A stretch of DNA of 64,000 nucleotides from contig NC_081182.1 in assembly GCF_029867415.1 (NCBI RefSeq), positions 6,611,213 to 6,675,212 on the forward strand, written 5' to 3'. The notes under the pieces are model-generated. The model ran no database searches. It had not been told where the DNA came from and saw only the letters and a program-made list of their open reading frames with translations. Position numbers and translations under genes: made by a program. This document shows positions 22,709 through 35,806 of this stretch, piece by piece. The DNA comes from Vicia villosa (Eukaryota > Streptophyta > Magnoliopsida > Fabales > Fabaceae). Position 1 is the first letter of the stretch; the number at the start of each line of letters is the position of its first letter.

Positions 22709-25106
22709 TCATCTATTTGTGGATGAATCAAAGTTCCCTCCAAAAGATGTGAGCAATGCAGAAATATCATCTCCTCTACCCAATCCCATGCTTAAACCAA
22801 GAAGATCACGGGTCATGGGCTGGCCTGTTGAGCCTATCATTTCATTCCCACAGGGAAGTCCAAGCCCAAGGTAATCTGCCACAGGCTCATTCTCTTGCTT
22901 TACATGATCATGACCATTCTTCCATTGTACTGTTGTGGTACTGTTAATACTACTGACAGTGTTTTCTTTCAACCCTAAAGCACGAAGCAAGGATGCATTA
23001 GATGAAGATGAACCCACTTGAGCAGCTTTATGGAGTAATGCAGTGGCAGATAGTGCAGGTTGTGGAGATGCATTGCTGTAGTGGGAAACAGGGTAATCAT
23101 GGTTGTTGGAGAGATAGAGTGGTGTGAAAAGTGAGAGGGTGGTGGGTTCATTGACAGAGAAAGCTGCAGGGCAATCTGAGTGAGTCAAACTTGACATGAG
23201 AGTGCTGAATGAGGAGTAACAGCTAGTAGAAGTGGAAGTGATAGCATTTGAAGAGGGTGGTGGTGACAGCCTTGTTGTGTTTTCTGCAATATCTGATTAC
23301 AATACAAGAAAAAAAATGATTGTTACGTGCATTTAAGGCACATGTGAGTTCAATTCATTATAGAAAATATTTATTTCTTTCCCACTGTCTTATTGTATTG
23401 TGGGAGACGAATAGACTATAGATTAGAGGGTCCATAATGTGGGTTGAATTACTACTCAACGGCAGAGAAAAACAAAATAAATGCATGCTAAGAGACAAAC
23501 TAAAAACACACATCTGTCAAGTTTGAATCATGTCAGCTTCATTACTCCAAATCTCATTTAAAAAAAATAAATCACTATTTTCTCCTCCTTAATGTACTAC
23601 TTTTATCATTATTTATTCTTTCACATTTATGAAATACAGTACCAATTTTGTCCTTTAAATTAATTAAAATTAATTAATGCCAGTCAATTTTTTTATCCAT
23701 TATAGTCTAAAAGAATAATAACTACTAAAAACTCATACACAATAATTCTGATGATGACGTCTAATCTAATAATATTAACTTTCTGAACTAGAATGTGTGG
23801 AAAATGAAGGTCAATGTAATTACTACAATTGTAAAGTTGGTTCAATAGAAACTTTTAAGTAGATTCCTAAATTAGAGAAAATTATATTCAAGTCCTTGAA
23901 TTTATAAATTTTGTAATTAAGTCTTCTTGTTACATTAGTCAAAAGGTAATAGAATTAGAATGGTCTTTTTGTTTTGTCAAGTTGTAGTATAATGATTAGT
24001 GTAGGTACTTACTACTCAATAACAACACTTAAAAAAAACCTAATTTGTCAAATTGATCCCATTTTGAGGCCAAACAAAATGTTAATTTATTTACCATTTA
24101 AAACCATGCAAATTGAATGTGATTGTGCAAAATTTCCAAAAGAACACACACATTTGATTTACTACGAAACAAAAGTACAAAACTCAAATAGGAAATGAAT
24201 TAGTAAATTCTACCTGAGCTCTGAATAGACGACAAAGCCGGAGACACCGCAGATATCGTTGACGGAGTCACCGGAGCCGTCGCCGGAGAAGAAACCACCG
24301 CGTCAACAACATTGCCACCTCCTTTGCCACTCTCATCCGCCGCCACAACATCACAGAACGCTCTGTGCGTAATGAAACTATCTCTCCTGTAATCAACAAC
24401 ATTTATCAATAACATTAACAAACAAATTAGAGAAATTAACGGTTTCAGAGAAAAATTAACCTAGAGAACAAAGTGCCGCAATCGCATTTATACTCTCTAC
24501 TTCCACAACACTTCATATGCGCTTTCCAATCACATTTCACAGCGTAATTCTTCGAACAACGTTCACATTTCCACTTCTTCTCGCCGTGCTTTCTACTAAA
24601 GTGCTTTTTCACGCCGGTGAGGTCACCTAACGCTCTTGCCGGATTGTGATGAACACAGGAAGGTTCAGGACAAACATACACTTTCTTGCGATTTTCGTTA
24701 CTCCCTCGCTGCCGGAGCTTCCACGGCATGTTATGGCCTCGCCGGTGAAGTTGCAGATTCTGTTCGCGTTGGAATCCTTTGTTGCAGATCTCGCAAACGA
24801 AACGATTTGTTGCTAATAAAGTGTTCGGAGATAAAGCGATTACTTCAGCATCTGGATCTGAAAACGGAAACAAACAACATAACTGCATAAATTAGTATTT
24901 GATAGAAGAAGAATAATAATTAAATAATATTATGATATATATATATAATAATATATATTTAATTTAACTATGATTATGATTATGATTATAGATTTTTTTT
25001 TTTAATATACACCTGGCATTCCAGGGAGGTTTCGCTTCTTTTTTGGCGGTGGCGATGTGGTGGAAAGTGGTGGCATTGATGGAGGATTTCTGTGAGATTC
25101 TTCCAT
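22709..25106 (-). CDS. INDETERMINATE-DOMAIN (IDD) zinc-finger transcription factor
   Basis: Four exons on the minus strand: 25106-25013, 24857-24461, 24386-24214 and 23292-22709. All introns are GT-AG, and the spliced length of 1248 nt gives 415 residues plus stop. A basic stretch KKKRNLPGMP (22-31) precedes the ID domain. ZF1 uses C53, C56, H69, H73. ZF2 uses C94, C99, H117, H122. ZF3 is C2HC (C129, C132, H145, C149), and ZF4 is C2HC (C156, C158, H171, C175). The C-terminal motifs typical of the family are SATALLHKAAQVG (303-315) and TRDLLGL (382-388), with an LGLGL stretch at about 363-367 that resembles an EAR-type LxLxL. Family members are nuclear DNA-binding proteins that work with SCARECROW, SHORT-ROOT or DELLA partners in patterning, gravitropism or metabolism. 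I cannot assign the exact orthologue. This is the only intact host gene in the window. Confidence 0.95.
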
Positions 25107-25506
25107 CGTAGAAGCTGAATCAATTCAATGAAGTTATTATTATGAACACATTGAAGTTTTGGTTTTATTGAAAATGAATGATGAATGATTTTGTTTTGGT
25201 GATGGAGAGGTGTAGTAGTTGTGTAGAGAGTGTTTCCGGCGGGATGGTGAATCGGCGGAGAAAGTTTTCGGGCGGTGGTGGTGTGAACAGAACGTGGCGG
25301 CGGAGAAATTTCTACTACAAGAAAGAGAAAGAGCGTGATTATTTGTTTTTTTGATGAGTATGATATGATGTGTGTATAATGGAGGAATACCCAGTAGGAT
25401 AAAGTGGTGTGCTAGTTAACCATGGTTGAGTTAGGAAAGGGAGAGAGAAGGTAATATCGGTTTGGGTTACTTCACTCAAATTAGACAGAGTGTTATTTTC
25501 TAACAG
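25107..25506 (-). promoter_or_regulatory. 5' leader and promoter region of the IDD gene
   Basis: The sequence upstream of the ATG at 25106 on the minus strand is rich in CT and CACC on that strand (ggtggtggtgtg and gagagaag on the plus strand), as in many plant 5' leaders. No single TATA box stands out; ccattatacacac near 25383-25371 is a weak candidate. Confidence 0.4.
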
Positions 25507-26735
25507 ATTAATTGCTGTGGTGTAAAACTCTATTCTTCAGCCAATTTTATCAAGATCAAATATTTATCTAAGTTTTTCAATAATATATGCATATATTTTT
25601 TAATTTGTGTTATCTTGTTCCTTAAGATAATTATTATTAAAGTTAAATTTTATGACAAGTTTGTTGTTGTAACTCATCGTGTGGATGACTCTCCAAATTT
25701 TAAGGAGGTTTAAAATTTTCAGTATCCTGTGTATGATGTTTCTTTGGACTAGTGGATGTCATGAAGATATTTTATTGTTTAAATTTAAGTTTTTTTTTTT
25801 TTTTTACATCTTTATACTTTCAATTTTTATTTCTGACAAAAAGTTTAAAATATCTTTAGTATTTGAGATGAATATCTGAACACAACGTTTTTCCACAAAA
25901 TAAGTGTAAACGGGAGAACGTTTTTTATTTTGTCAAAATTTTATTTGTAGAATAATCTTCATATGTGTTTTAGGGTGTGTCAGCAGATGCATAACCAGAT
26001 TAACTCATATTTTCAAATTTATGGAGTTTTTTGGAGATGCATATCCGAAAATAGCTTAAAATGCATTCAATGGAGTTTTCAGATATGCTTCTTCGGACTA
26101 GTTTTAAATGTGCATTCGGGAAATGCACCATCAAAATTTTTTTTATGTCTTGACCAACTGTAATCAGTTCAAGAATAACTTGTGCAGATGTTTTATTGGT
26201 TCAAACAATCTCTAAAAGAGGCATATTATGAGCACGACTGAAAAAATTAGCCCTGATAACGCAATCTTGATAGCTAATCTTTTCACCAATAATGTTTAGG
26301 TCAGTAGAGATGTGTTTGATGCTTAAAATGCACTTATTGGAAGTTTTCGGAGATGCATCTCCAAATTAATTTTTGACAAAAAATGGGGCGGCCACTTGAT
26401 TTATGAGGAATGAGGTGATTCAAGGTGCGCCCGGAGATGCATTTATAAAAACACCTGAGGGCAATTTTGGATTTTCAGAGGTGTGAGTCATACCCTAAGG
26501 GTGAGAAAAGAAATTCCTTAAGTTTATCACTATTTAGTTTGGTGCTTTTTTGGAACAAAAAAGTTTGACACAAACATAATTTACTTGTATTTTAGAGGTT
26601 GTTTCATTATTTCTAAATGAGATCTTTGTAGTACTAGTTTGAAATATTTTTACATCTTTTTGTGTTATTTTCTTCCACAACTTTGGAGTTGGCTACAAAT
26701 TATAATGCTACTAATCTATTTAATATTTATAGTTC
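25507..26735. repeat. AT-rich repeat remnant with TTCGGAGATGCATCTCCGAA units
   Basis: Decayed copies of a 20-22 bp palindrome with the core GGAGATGCATCTCC lie near 26030, 26078, 26345 and 26431. They parallel, with different arms, the GTAGATGCATCTAC units at 1-478 and 19775-20392. No ORF of note occurs. 25507-25960 shows nothing recognisable. Confidence 0.5.
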
Positions 26736-28807
26736 CTAAGTGTCATATCCCAAAATTTGCCCTACCAATTATCACATTTCATCTGGCTCTTAACTTTGGA
26801 CTCATCTGCATACATCTATCTTAACCCTGCATTTTTATTCAAAATCATTCATTTGCATAAGGTAATAGCATTGGTTCAAAAGGTTCATGATTTCAACTCA
26901 TCTTAACACTTGGGCTATTGTTCGTTTGATCAGATGTTTTGTTGGTTCTCATTTACTTTGTGTACAAGATTGTTGAATCATTCAAGATGCTACTGATCTC
27001 CATGGACTAGGGGTTTGGTTGTAGAACAAGCTTTGGTTTAGAAGAAAAAGGGTGCTTCAGTTGATTTTTGGTCAAAGTCAATTATGGAGGTAGACTTTTT
27101 GACCAAGTTGTTTTTTACTCTTATCTTTGGTTGTTGAATAGCTACATTTCTAAGTGAATCATTGGATTGGCTAAAAGGAAATTCAATGGCAATTTCAAAC
27201 AGAGGAAAAAGAAAGTTTTTTTTCATTACTTGAGAAATAAGTCATTTACAAGTCAATGTAAGGTTTCAGATATCATTACAATATTCCAAAATCCACTACA
27301 AATACAAGAGAATCCATTGCAAAATAAAAGTACAAAAAAGCACTTTTTGACCGACAGTTGACTTTTGGTCAACTGTTGGCTTATGCTCAAACAGTTGACC
27401 AGACTTTGACCAAGACCCTAGTGCTATCCTTGACCTATTTATAAGTTTCTTCTTCATATATCTTCCATTCATCATCATGTGGTCTAAACGTCTCCCGGTT
27501 GTCTTCAAGTATGCCTCTTATCCAACCATGTCCAAAAGCATGCCAAATTTAGGCCAAAACTTGCACCTCGACCTGTCATAAGCCAAACGTCAATCACCAT
27601 ATGCAATACAATACAACAGTATATCATGTTGTTCAATACTTCACATACAAGAACCTACCACATCCATTTATCATGTCAATATCATTCAACATTAATGCAA
27701 ACAATGCTTCATCATGCTACATACAGCCAGACGTTCTGCCATGACCTAATGACATACCAACCAAGTACGTTACCTACATACGCAATGCACCATTCATCAT
27801 TCCAAACACAAAGGTTGTCTGCAGTAAGATATGGTTAATGTACACATTCAGTCCACACACAATACGCAGTTAAACCTCTAAACCGCCTTGTGGAATGTAC
27901 TTTGTGCAATGCATCATTACACATCACTATAGTTCCTATCAAATTCCTACATCATCAAAGCATTGGACATAGATCAAGAATGTTGCATTTAAGTTCCAAT
28001 CAGAGTATATGAATACGTTAATGGCATTAAGAATGATTTGTCCAAATGGTAAAACTAGATGTGGCATTCGTATAGAACAGGAAAAGGGCATTAATAAGTT
28101 GGTATACCATTTTTGAGTTGCAAGTATCAATTTCCATATGACATACCTTTGTTTCCAAATTTCCAAAGATCCAAGATCATGTTTGCTTATCCTATTGCAT
28201 CAAGATCAAGATTATTATTGAAACATCAATCCAATTTGCAAACTTGCACAAAGAATGAGAAACCAATTTGAGCACTAAAGATAATTCAAGTTTTTATAAA
28301 CAGGATACCTATATGGAAAGACAAAAGACTCAGGACCTGTACGAACAGTAGAAAAAATTTGAATTATCTTGAGGTTTTTTCTCTTACACCTAGATCTGCT
28401 TGACTTCATTTTAAGCCCTTAAACTTAGGTTCATACACATCTGAATACCTGCAAACAAACCAAACTTTTGACGTACCGAAAGGGCAGACAATAAAACAAG
28501 TCATTCACACACAGTAAAAAGAACTTTTAACCAAAATGAACAAATTTTAATTCCCATAAATTCATGATTTAGTTGGAAATGTGGAACCTCATTTCAATAT
28601 TCCTTTTTTTACCCTCAAAACTTCTGATGCACGTTGGGTTCACAAAAAAAAAGAAACTGAATGCAAACATACCTCACCAATACATATAACCCACCGTGGC
28701 TCTCACAAAATCAAGGATTTGTTTTGGCTCATTCCACGCGCCTCACCTCTGAAAAAATTTACTCAATCCAAACCTAGCTATAACAAATTCCCAACCACCT
28801 TTCTAAC

Positions 28808-29081
28808 TAGGGGTGGCAAACAGGCATGCCTTCCCCGTTTAGGTCTGCCCTGCAAAACCAACCAAAAAAGTGAGGGCGGGGAAAGCCCGCGGGCATTGAA
28901 TCTTTTAGGCCTAAAAATAGTGAAATTGTTTGAAAAAACTCATACCCGCAAAAGCCCGTAAAAAAATGGGTCGGGCAGAGGGCACATTAAAGGGAGCAGA
29001 CCTAAAACCTTGTCCCTCCCCGCAAAAAAGTGCAGGCAAAACAGGGATGCCCGACGGGCCTGGCTCATTTTTCCACCTCTA
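28808..29081. mobile_element. hAT-type MITE with 8-bp TSD
   Basis: The ends taggggtggcaa and ttttccacctcta are imperfect inverted repeats, flanked by tttctaac at 28800-28807 and 29082-29089. The interior is rich in GGC/GCCC (aaagcccgcgggc), like other hAT MITEs. It lies inside the solo LTR and is therefore younger than that LTR. Confidence 0.9.
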
Positions 29082-32000
29082 TTTCTAACATGATTCCTAA
29101 CCTCTTAACAACTGAACCTAATCTCTACTTAAACACTCCCTCGCTCTCTCTTTCTCATCAACAAATTCCCCTATCGTTATTCTGCAAGAAGAGTCCTAAC
29201 CACTAAATACTAGAGCTCGCTTTCTGATATTCTTCAAAAATTCACAATGAATTTTTAAAAGAATAAGAGCTAAACCTAATCTACACCGCTCAACACACAT
29301 TCATTCACAGAGCAGAGAAGAAGGAGATGGTTTATTTGGATGCGAAATATTATCTATCTCTTACCTGAGTAACGAGTCTTCAAAGGTAAGCTTACTTGTA
29401 GCAAAAAATACTCAGGTAGACACAACATATCACTAGGATTTACAACCAACCAATCACAAATTTTTTTAATTAAAAAATAAAAATAAAATTTTCTCACTCC
29501 TCTATTATCACAACCACCTCCATGATTCCAATTAAAAACAAAATTAAATCTTAAATAAATTTGAATTATCTCTCTTCTTATTGGTTTTTCCTAAAAATAT
29601 GGATTTAGGTTCGTATCCATGCAAGTATTTCTCTACTTGTAGCTTCGATTTTCACTTCCTGAGTCATTTCTTGTTGTTTTAAGACTAAATTCTTTCTTGG
29701 AGCCTCGATGCTTTTCATTTCCATATGTTGATTTGTTTATTTGGTTGGGTTTCGATATGGTAGGGTTCTTGTTTCGGTGACCTTCGATTTGGTTGCTAGG
29801 GGAGGAATTAGAGAAATTCGAGTTCATTTTCGAACTATACGTGAAACTTGAGAGGTGGTATATGTTGGAATTTTTGTGAACTGGGTTGAGGTTGGCCGAA
29901 CAAGACGGTGGCGCCATCGCACGCCGTCGCCTTCTCCTGCGATATTGGTCGATTTCTGGAAACAATATGCAGAGCATTTTGGTTTTTGTTTTGTGATAAG
30001 AGAGAGAAACAAGATTTGGAAATGAATTGATCAGAGTTATTTTATTTTTTAGTGGTTTGTTGTTGTTGTTGACACAATGGTGATAAGTGTCTCCACCATC
30101 TTGGACACTTGTCACCGTTCTGGTGACCCCTTCATGATCCCATGCGTGCAATCCCTTTCCTTACTGTGTTCTCATGCATTTTCACCTTTAGATTTAATGA
30201 TATTCATGATCATCAAGATATCAACGCCCCAGATCTCTTCTCGAGTCAACTGTTTGACTAGAGGTCAATTGGACCTCCCCACCTCAGTGTGGGCCTCCTT
30301 TCTGTTGGGCTTAGCTGGGTTACTCAGAATGCACCCCCAGTTTACTTTAATTCAAGCCCATTTGTTTTATTCTCATTTTTCTTTCTTTTAATTTCTTTTA
30401 TTTTGTTAGAGTTTTATTTTATTACTTTCTATTATTTTCTTTTGAGCATTTGATTAATTTTGTTAAACAATTTAATTTAATTTAATTAATTAATATTTTA
30501 ATTAATTTTATTAAATATATTATTTAACTTAGTTAATTAAATTAATTGTGTACAATTTTGTGTGGACTTAATATTTTTAAGCTTAGATGATTTGTTTTGC
30601 TTGAACAATTTCTCCTATCTTCTTGGCCAATATTTGAGTTCCTCTCTTTTATCCTTGATGATCATCATGGTTAATAAAGTTAAGCACCATATTAAACCAT
30701 TTTTCAAGGAACTAATACTCGATTGCGAACCCATTTTCTATCAAAAGTCGGTCTCTTCTTAAGCATCACAGTCAATCACACTTGCACACATTCACAGCTT
30801 GATCATGTGCTTTCTTACAGTGAGATCTAGTCGATTAATTATTCCAATTAGTCCTCTAGAAGACTAGCCCACTTTGTCAGTACACTTGTAGTTTAATTCG
30901 ATTTAATTTCTTTATCACTTTCATGTTATATCCATTTGTGTGTGCCACCTTGTATGGGCTTGTTTTTTTATTGCTTATCATTAACCCCATTTGAAAAGGT
31001 GTACCCCCACTCCCATGAAGTGTAAAAAAACTTTATTGCTTTCCCTTATTTTCTTTCTTGCTTATATCTTGTCATGTGCATGCTAATAAAAAGAATCAAA
31101 CTCCTGCATTCTCGATCCATAGATCGAGTCACATCCCACTACTTGTAAGTCGATCTCCTTGTGCATCGACATCGACCACCCCAAAATCATTTTGATCCAT
31201 ATATCAAGTCACACCCCAAACATGTAAGTTGATGCGTCACATTCAACCTTTTGCATACACTTCAAATTTTTTTTCATACTAAACTCTCGATCCAACGTTG
31301 AGCTCCTTCTAAAAACCTTTTTCTTAAACAAATAAGATTGAATGGATAAGATGGGAGCATATGGTACCTCTTTCTAAGTTAAATTGAATACGAGTTGCCT
31401 AACTTGGCCATTTGAATAACTATGATCCGATCAAAACACTTTAAATTAAAGTGAGTTTAATTCAAACTTAACAAATAGTAATCGAGCGAGACGGAAGCAT
31501 ATCCTCCCTTTATCACGAGTACTTGAATACGAGGAGCATTTCTCAGCCATTCAATGCTCATCCATTGTCAAAAGGGTTGGGACTAAACTCACCTCACTCT
31601 TTTTTCAATAAAAAAGATTAAAATGGCGAGATGGATTCATATCCTACCTTTCCCCAAGTGCTTGACTGTGAGAAGCATATCTCGATCATTTGAAACTCAT
31701 ATCCTATAAAATAACTCAACCAATCAAACTAGTTTTTTTGCCCTTGTGTGACTTTAAAAACCTTTTCATAAATGAATGTGTCTTAGCCATTTTGACACGA
31801 AATGATTACAAGGACTTAGCCTCGTCAACGAGCAAACAAGTCAAAGTTGAAATGTCTAACGCATCATTCTTTTGAAAATCAAATAACAAATTCGTAGTTT
31901 TCTACCACAAACTACGGAGCTCTGAATTCCTCATTGCACTATGAGGCTACGTAGGCACATGATTGTGAAATCTTGGCAAGCACAATAATAAAAAAAACTA

Positions 32001-32120
32001 AAACCTTTTTTTCTCTTTTCTCGATTAATAAATAGATATAAATAGAAGATCACAAACTTTCACGCTAACACTCATTTGCAAAGCTAACGAAATGAGTACC
32101 GTTGAGTACAACGGGTGTGA

Positions 32121-32140
32121 GGGGTGCTAACACATTTCCC
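32121..32140 (+). promoter_or_regulatory. Conserved LTR-end block, solo LTR copy
   Basis: GGGGTGCTAACACATTTCCC lies 183 bases before the LTR end. It corresponds to the hairpin-like block in the other LTRs (43592, 54902, 58601). Confidence 0.6.
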
Positions 32141-32309
32141 TTGCAAAACCGACTCGCAAACCCGCTCTTAGTTGCGACGACCATTTCTTTTCTCGTGGTT
32201 TTTATTCAATATTTTCTCTTTCCTTTTGAAATAAATAAAGATGGGTGGAGACTCTGTTGTATTTCGAGCGTTCCTTACACTCAAGTATTTTTCGTGTCGC
32301 GACACTAAG

Positions 32310-32620
32310 AACCTTGGATCGAGTGAGCCAAGTCTCATTATAATATAGCAACCTTCATAAGAATGGATGGCTGATACCTAGAAATCTAGGAGGTGCAGTA
32401 AGCTAGACGAATTCCTAGGTACCAATGTTTAACCCAGTATACACTCCACTATGAACATGTGTTATGAATGAAAATATGAGAAGTCGAGCGATGAATTCAG
32501 ACAAGAGGTGGTCGAACTAGATGAATAGTTCTTGAAATGATACAGGAGCGACCCGGGAAGGGAAAAGTGTACGCATCTCGCCCTTTCCTCAAGGTTTCCC
32601 TCAATTAATCCACTATAAAA
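32310..32620. other. Flank of the solo LTR, no gene recognised
   Basis: This is the continuation of the sequence that ends at 26735. It probably belongs to the decayed gypsy-type element on the minus strand that follows. It contains a gccctttcctcaagg type stretch but no frame. Confidence 0.35.
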
Positions 32621-32820
32621 ATGTTGGATCCTCATAGTGGGACCCTTATCATCCTTTGAGGCAATAAAAAATTACTCATCCTCATAAAGGAATTCATACC
32701 ACCCTTTGAGGCGATAAAAATGATGGATCTTCATGAAGGGATACTTGTCGCCCTTTGATGTGATAAAAAATATTGGATCATTGCAGGGGAATCCTTGCCA
32801 CTCCCGTTTTTTGAAGCCAC
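32621..32820. repeat. Tandem repeat, about 50 bp, four units
   Basis: The unit atgttggatcctcatagtgg, followed by gacccttatcatcctttgag and gcaataaaa, recurs at 32621, 32671, 32720 and 32770. Confidence 0.8.
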
Positions 32821-33185
32821 CAGATGCATCGAATCTATGTAGAAGATTTGTGCTGCCTTGTGGGGTGGAATATCAGTGAAAGGCCCAAATAGGGCTCCGA
32901 AGCAATTATACAAAAAATTCTGAAAGAACAACCAAAACCAGAGAAACAAAAAATCAATATAGCTAAAATAAAGATGCCTAAGAGGTGCAGCAGTTCAAGT
33001 TCTTACAAAAATCCCATAGGGGCAAAAATATAAGAAAAGGCCACAAAGGGCCAAAGAAACGAGAACAAGAAATATGTTCATTGGCCATCCTCCAGTGTCA
33101 CCCCCTCCATAAGTACTTGCTCTGGTTGAGGGGTTGTTGGCTCGTCTCCTCACGTCGCATCACCATTGGCACCATCCTAAGCGCC

Positions 33186-34696
33186 TCAAACTGAAGGAGA
33201 TCCTTGGTGCTCTGAAGGGGACACTTCCTCATCATCCAAAAATTGACCATCGTGGATAACTTTAAAATTATCCAACATGTTTAGGCCTAGTGTGGGATAA
33301 AATAAGGACACGTGTTCCTTCACAGACGTGAAATAAGTACTAGAGGTCACCACTAAATCGTCCTTGAGTTTTGACACCTCTCCCTCCAATTCCTTTTTGA
33401 AGCAAAAGACAACCTCTAAAGATAACTTTAAAGACTCTTCTTTGGAAAAGACTCCTTGGCTTTGGTCTCCGTAATGACCAACTTGGTCGTCCAAGATTCC
33501 TTATCTTTTTCTAAGGTCTCTAATAGCTTCTGGATCTTGGAGTAACTCGCCTCATACTTCTTGAGCTTCACCTTTAACTCTTTTTCAAACTGATCTCATT
33601 TTTCCAATTTGACACGTTCTAGTATCAGTATCTCGACAAATGATTCTCTTACATGTAAGAAAGCTTGGAGGACAACTTAGTTTTGAGGGTCTTGTAGTCA
33701 TTAGGAACTTCTTAGAGAAAGGGAGGTGAGAGCCACTGAACTAGACGAAGTTAAAACCAGAGTTTTCCACAAGGAAGGCAGAGTGGGGGATCCTCTCCAA
33801 CAGGAGGCTTCTAAACTCTTGCCTCCTCTGGAGTAGGTGGAACAACTCTGACCCTAACAATTAGGGAAGGATCCCGCTCATGCTTTTGGGCCTTAGGGTT
33901 GGGTGAATCCAGAAGCTGGTGTTCAGTCTGTCTTTTCTTTCCCTTGACAATAAAACCCTCAAGATGGCTTTGGGGATATCAGTTTCGCAACATGCGGCTT
34001 GGATTTTATCCCATTTCTTCTTCCGCTCCTTTTGGGAAATGTTTGGCATCTGACATGCAAGACAACGTACAAAAGTCATATACCACCTGAGGATACCTAT
34101 AAAAGCACCAAAATATATAAGCTTACTCAAGTATTTATCAAGGAAATCACTACCTTCCTGCCATCGTTCAATCATTGTACAAGACTCTATGACCTCAAAC
34201 TTCTCTGAGAGGCTAATTATCTTAGTCTCACTGGATGTGAGGTACTTATAGTCATATCCAACAATCACCATGGGTTTATCCATCCAGGCCAAAGGGAAAT
34301 GAGAGGCAACATCCGCCCCCACAAAAATGTTAGAGCCTTCTCGCCCTCTCACTCGCATAAACCTATCATATCAGTTCTTGTAGTAATTAGAGTGGGGTTT
34401 GAATGGGGCCTTCCTTAAAAGGCATCATAGGGTTACCAGGACCCTTTTTATAGAAAACCTTGTGGCATAAAATGAAAATAACACCCTTACAGTGGGGAAA
34501 ATCTCCAGCCCTTGGCACACCATCTCAAACACCCTAATAAAGCCCCAATTGTTGGGTGTTAGCTCAGAAGGAGTGATGTTAAGGACTTTCACAACTTCCA
34601 CCTCTAAAGAGGAAAAGGAGAAAAGAACTCTCGTGCCCTTAATGATGGTGGGTGGAAGTAAGAATAAGGAGATGGTGAGCTAAGAGAGGTGGCCAT
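33186..34696 (-). pseudogene. Putative gypsy-type transposon protein, decayed
   Basis: Fragments on the minus strand in order: a start-like ATG at 34696, a piece near 34600-34490 with LTPSELTPNNWGFIRVFEM, a 165-codon frame at 34358-33861 starting MRVRGREGSNIFVG, and a C-terminal frame at 33494-33186 with YPTLGLNMLDNFKVIHDGQF. The layout resembles the plant 'putative gypsy type transposon' protein family found in Athila/Tat relatives (recognised from memory). Frameshifts and stops separate the pieces, and no pol is attached. A diverged copy of the 34497-34690 part recurs at 55303-55495. Confidence 0.65.
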
Positions 34697-34699
34697 GTT

Positions 34700-35692
34700 A
34701 ACTTTCTCTATTGGTGAACAAGCCTCCAAGATAATCATCACTTCATCCTTTAAAGAAGAGACGACAACCTCCTTTCTAAAGGAGATTATCTTCTCCTCGA
34801 GAGTACAAGAGGATCCAATATCTTCGACCTCCTTTCAAAGTCATTATCTCTTTGTTTCCTGGGAACACTAAAGAACAAAAAGAAATTGCTACCATGATTG
34901 CAATCGCTAGTAGGACTACTAAAGCCCTCAATCTCACAGAACTAAAATTCTACGCCAGTCTAAATCCCTATTAAAAAGTCTTTTGTCTAAAATCCCTAAC
35001 CATGGCTGTTATGAAGGAGAAAGATAAAAGGAATCAATACTTGAAAGGGTTGCGAATAGGAGAAAAACCTGAGAAAGCTTGTAAAGGGCCATGCGAGCGG
35101 AAAAACCTGAAGAAGCTTGCAAAAAGTTAAGTGAGAAAATGAGTAAAGAAATGGAAAAGGAGAATAAAAAATTCCTTTATAGAGGAGTTGAAGCAACAAG
35201 TGTTTAAAAACCATCGTGCTTTATAACCCATCGTGCTTGAAGGACTATGTAATGCTTGAGTCTAAACAATTCTAAGACAAGAAGTATTTTCTGAGAAGTG
35301 TTTGAAATTTCAAGTAGTACAAAAAAAAATTTTTTACAAAATAATATACCGGAAATTTCATATTTCACCCCAGTAACTTATTCAAGGGTAAAAGAGGTGG
35401 CATGTTAAATGCTCGCATTTTCTTTTATTTAAACAATCAAAACCAAGCCTAGGCCTCCTATGAAGCAAGAACGTATCATTTGTCAATGCTTTACGGCTAA
35501 TAAAATGATAATCTTAACCCTATTGTCACCGATATTAGTTTAAAGATGTTATACAAAGGCAATCAATCTATTTATGTTATCACGAAGAAAAACATTTTTA
35601 TTAATTTCCTGTGAATAAGAAACCATCCCTTCTATTCTAGCAACTTCATATTGTCAGTTTTCACACAAATGCTACGAACAAATGAATCCACA
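34700..35692. other. Remnant DNA, no gene recognised
   Basis: It contains repeats of gagaaaaacctgagaaagctt type near 35055-35125 and an LTR-like stretch gtgcttgaaggactatgtaa near 35228. Probably the 5' part of the decayed gypsy-type element on the minus strand. No boundaries were defined. Confidence 0.35.
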
Positions 35693-35806
35693 ATAAACAG
35701 ACTTCATATGACAGAACTCAACTAGTTCATATATGCTAGACAGTAAATAAACAGACTTCATATGACAGAACTCAACTAGTTCATATATGCTAGACAGTAA
35801 ATAAAC
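35693..35806. repeat. 54-bp tandem duplication
   Basis: The unit acttcatatgacagaactca, followed by actagttcatatatgctaga and cagtaaataaacag, is present twice without change, at 35701 and 35755. Confidence 0.9.

Larger units (their letters stand above)
26741..32304 (+). mobile_element. Ogre/Tat-like solo LTR with 5-bp TSD
   Basis: The segment begins tgtcatatcccaaaatttgc and ends gcgaca, with ctaag duplicated at 26736-26740 and 32305-32309. Start and end match the LTR termini of the complete element at 39008-55061 (tgtcataccccaaatttg and gcgaca). Both also carry a TACGTAGGCA block, a ggggtgctaacac block and a tggagactctg sequence before the end. With no internal region and an intact TSD it is a solo LTR formed by LTR-LTR recombination. 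It is 5.56 kb long, including a 274-bp hAT MITE inserted later. The open frames inside it (for example 29633-30151 on the minus strand) show no domain. Confidence 0.9.

Noticed and set aside
29633..30151. 172-codon open frame on the minus strand
   Set aside because: It lies within the solo LTR and overlaps other frames. No domain; probably fortuitous.
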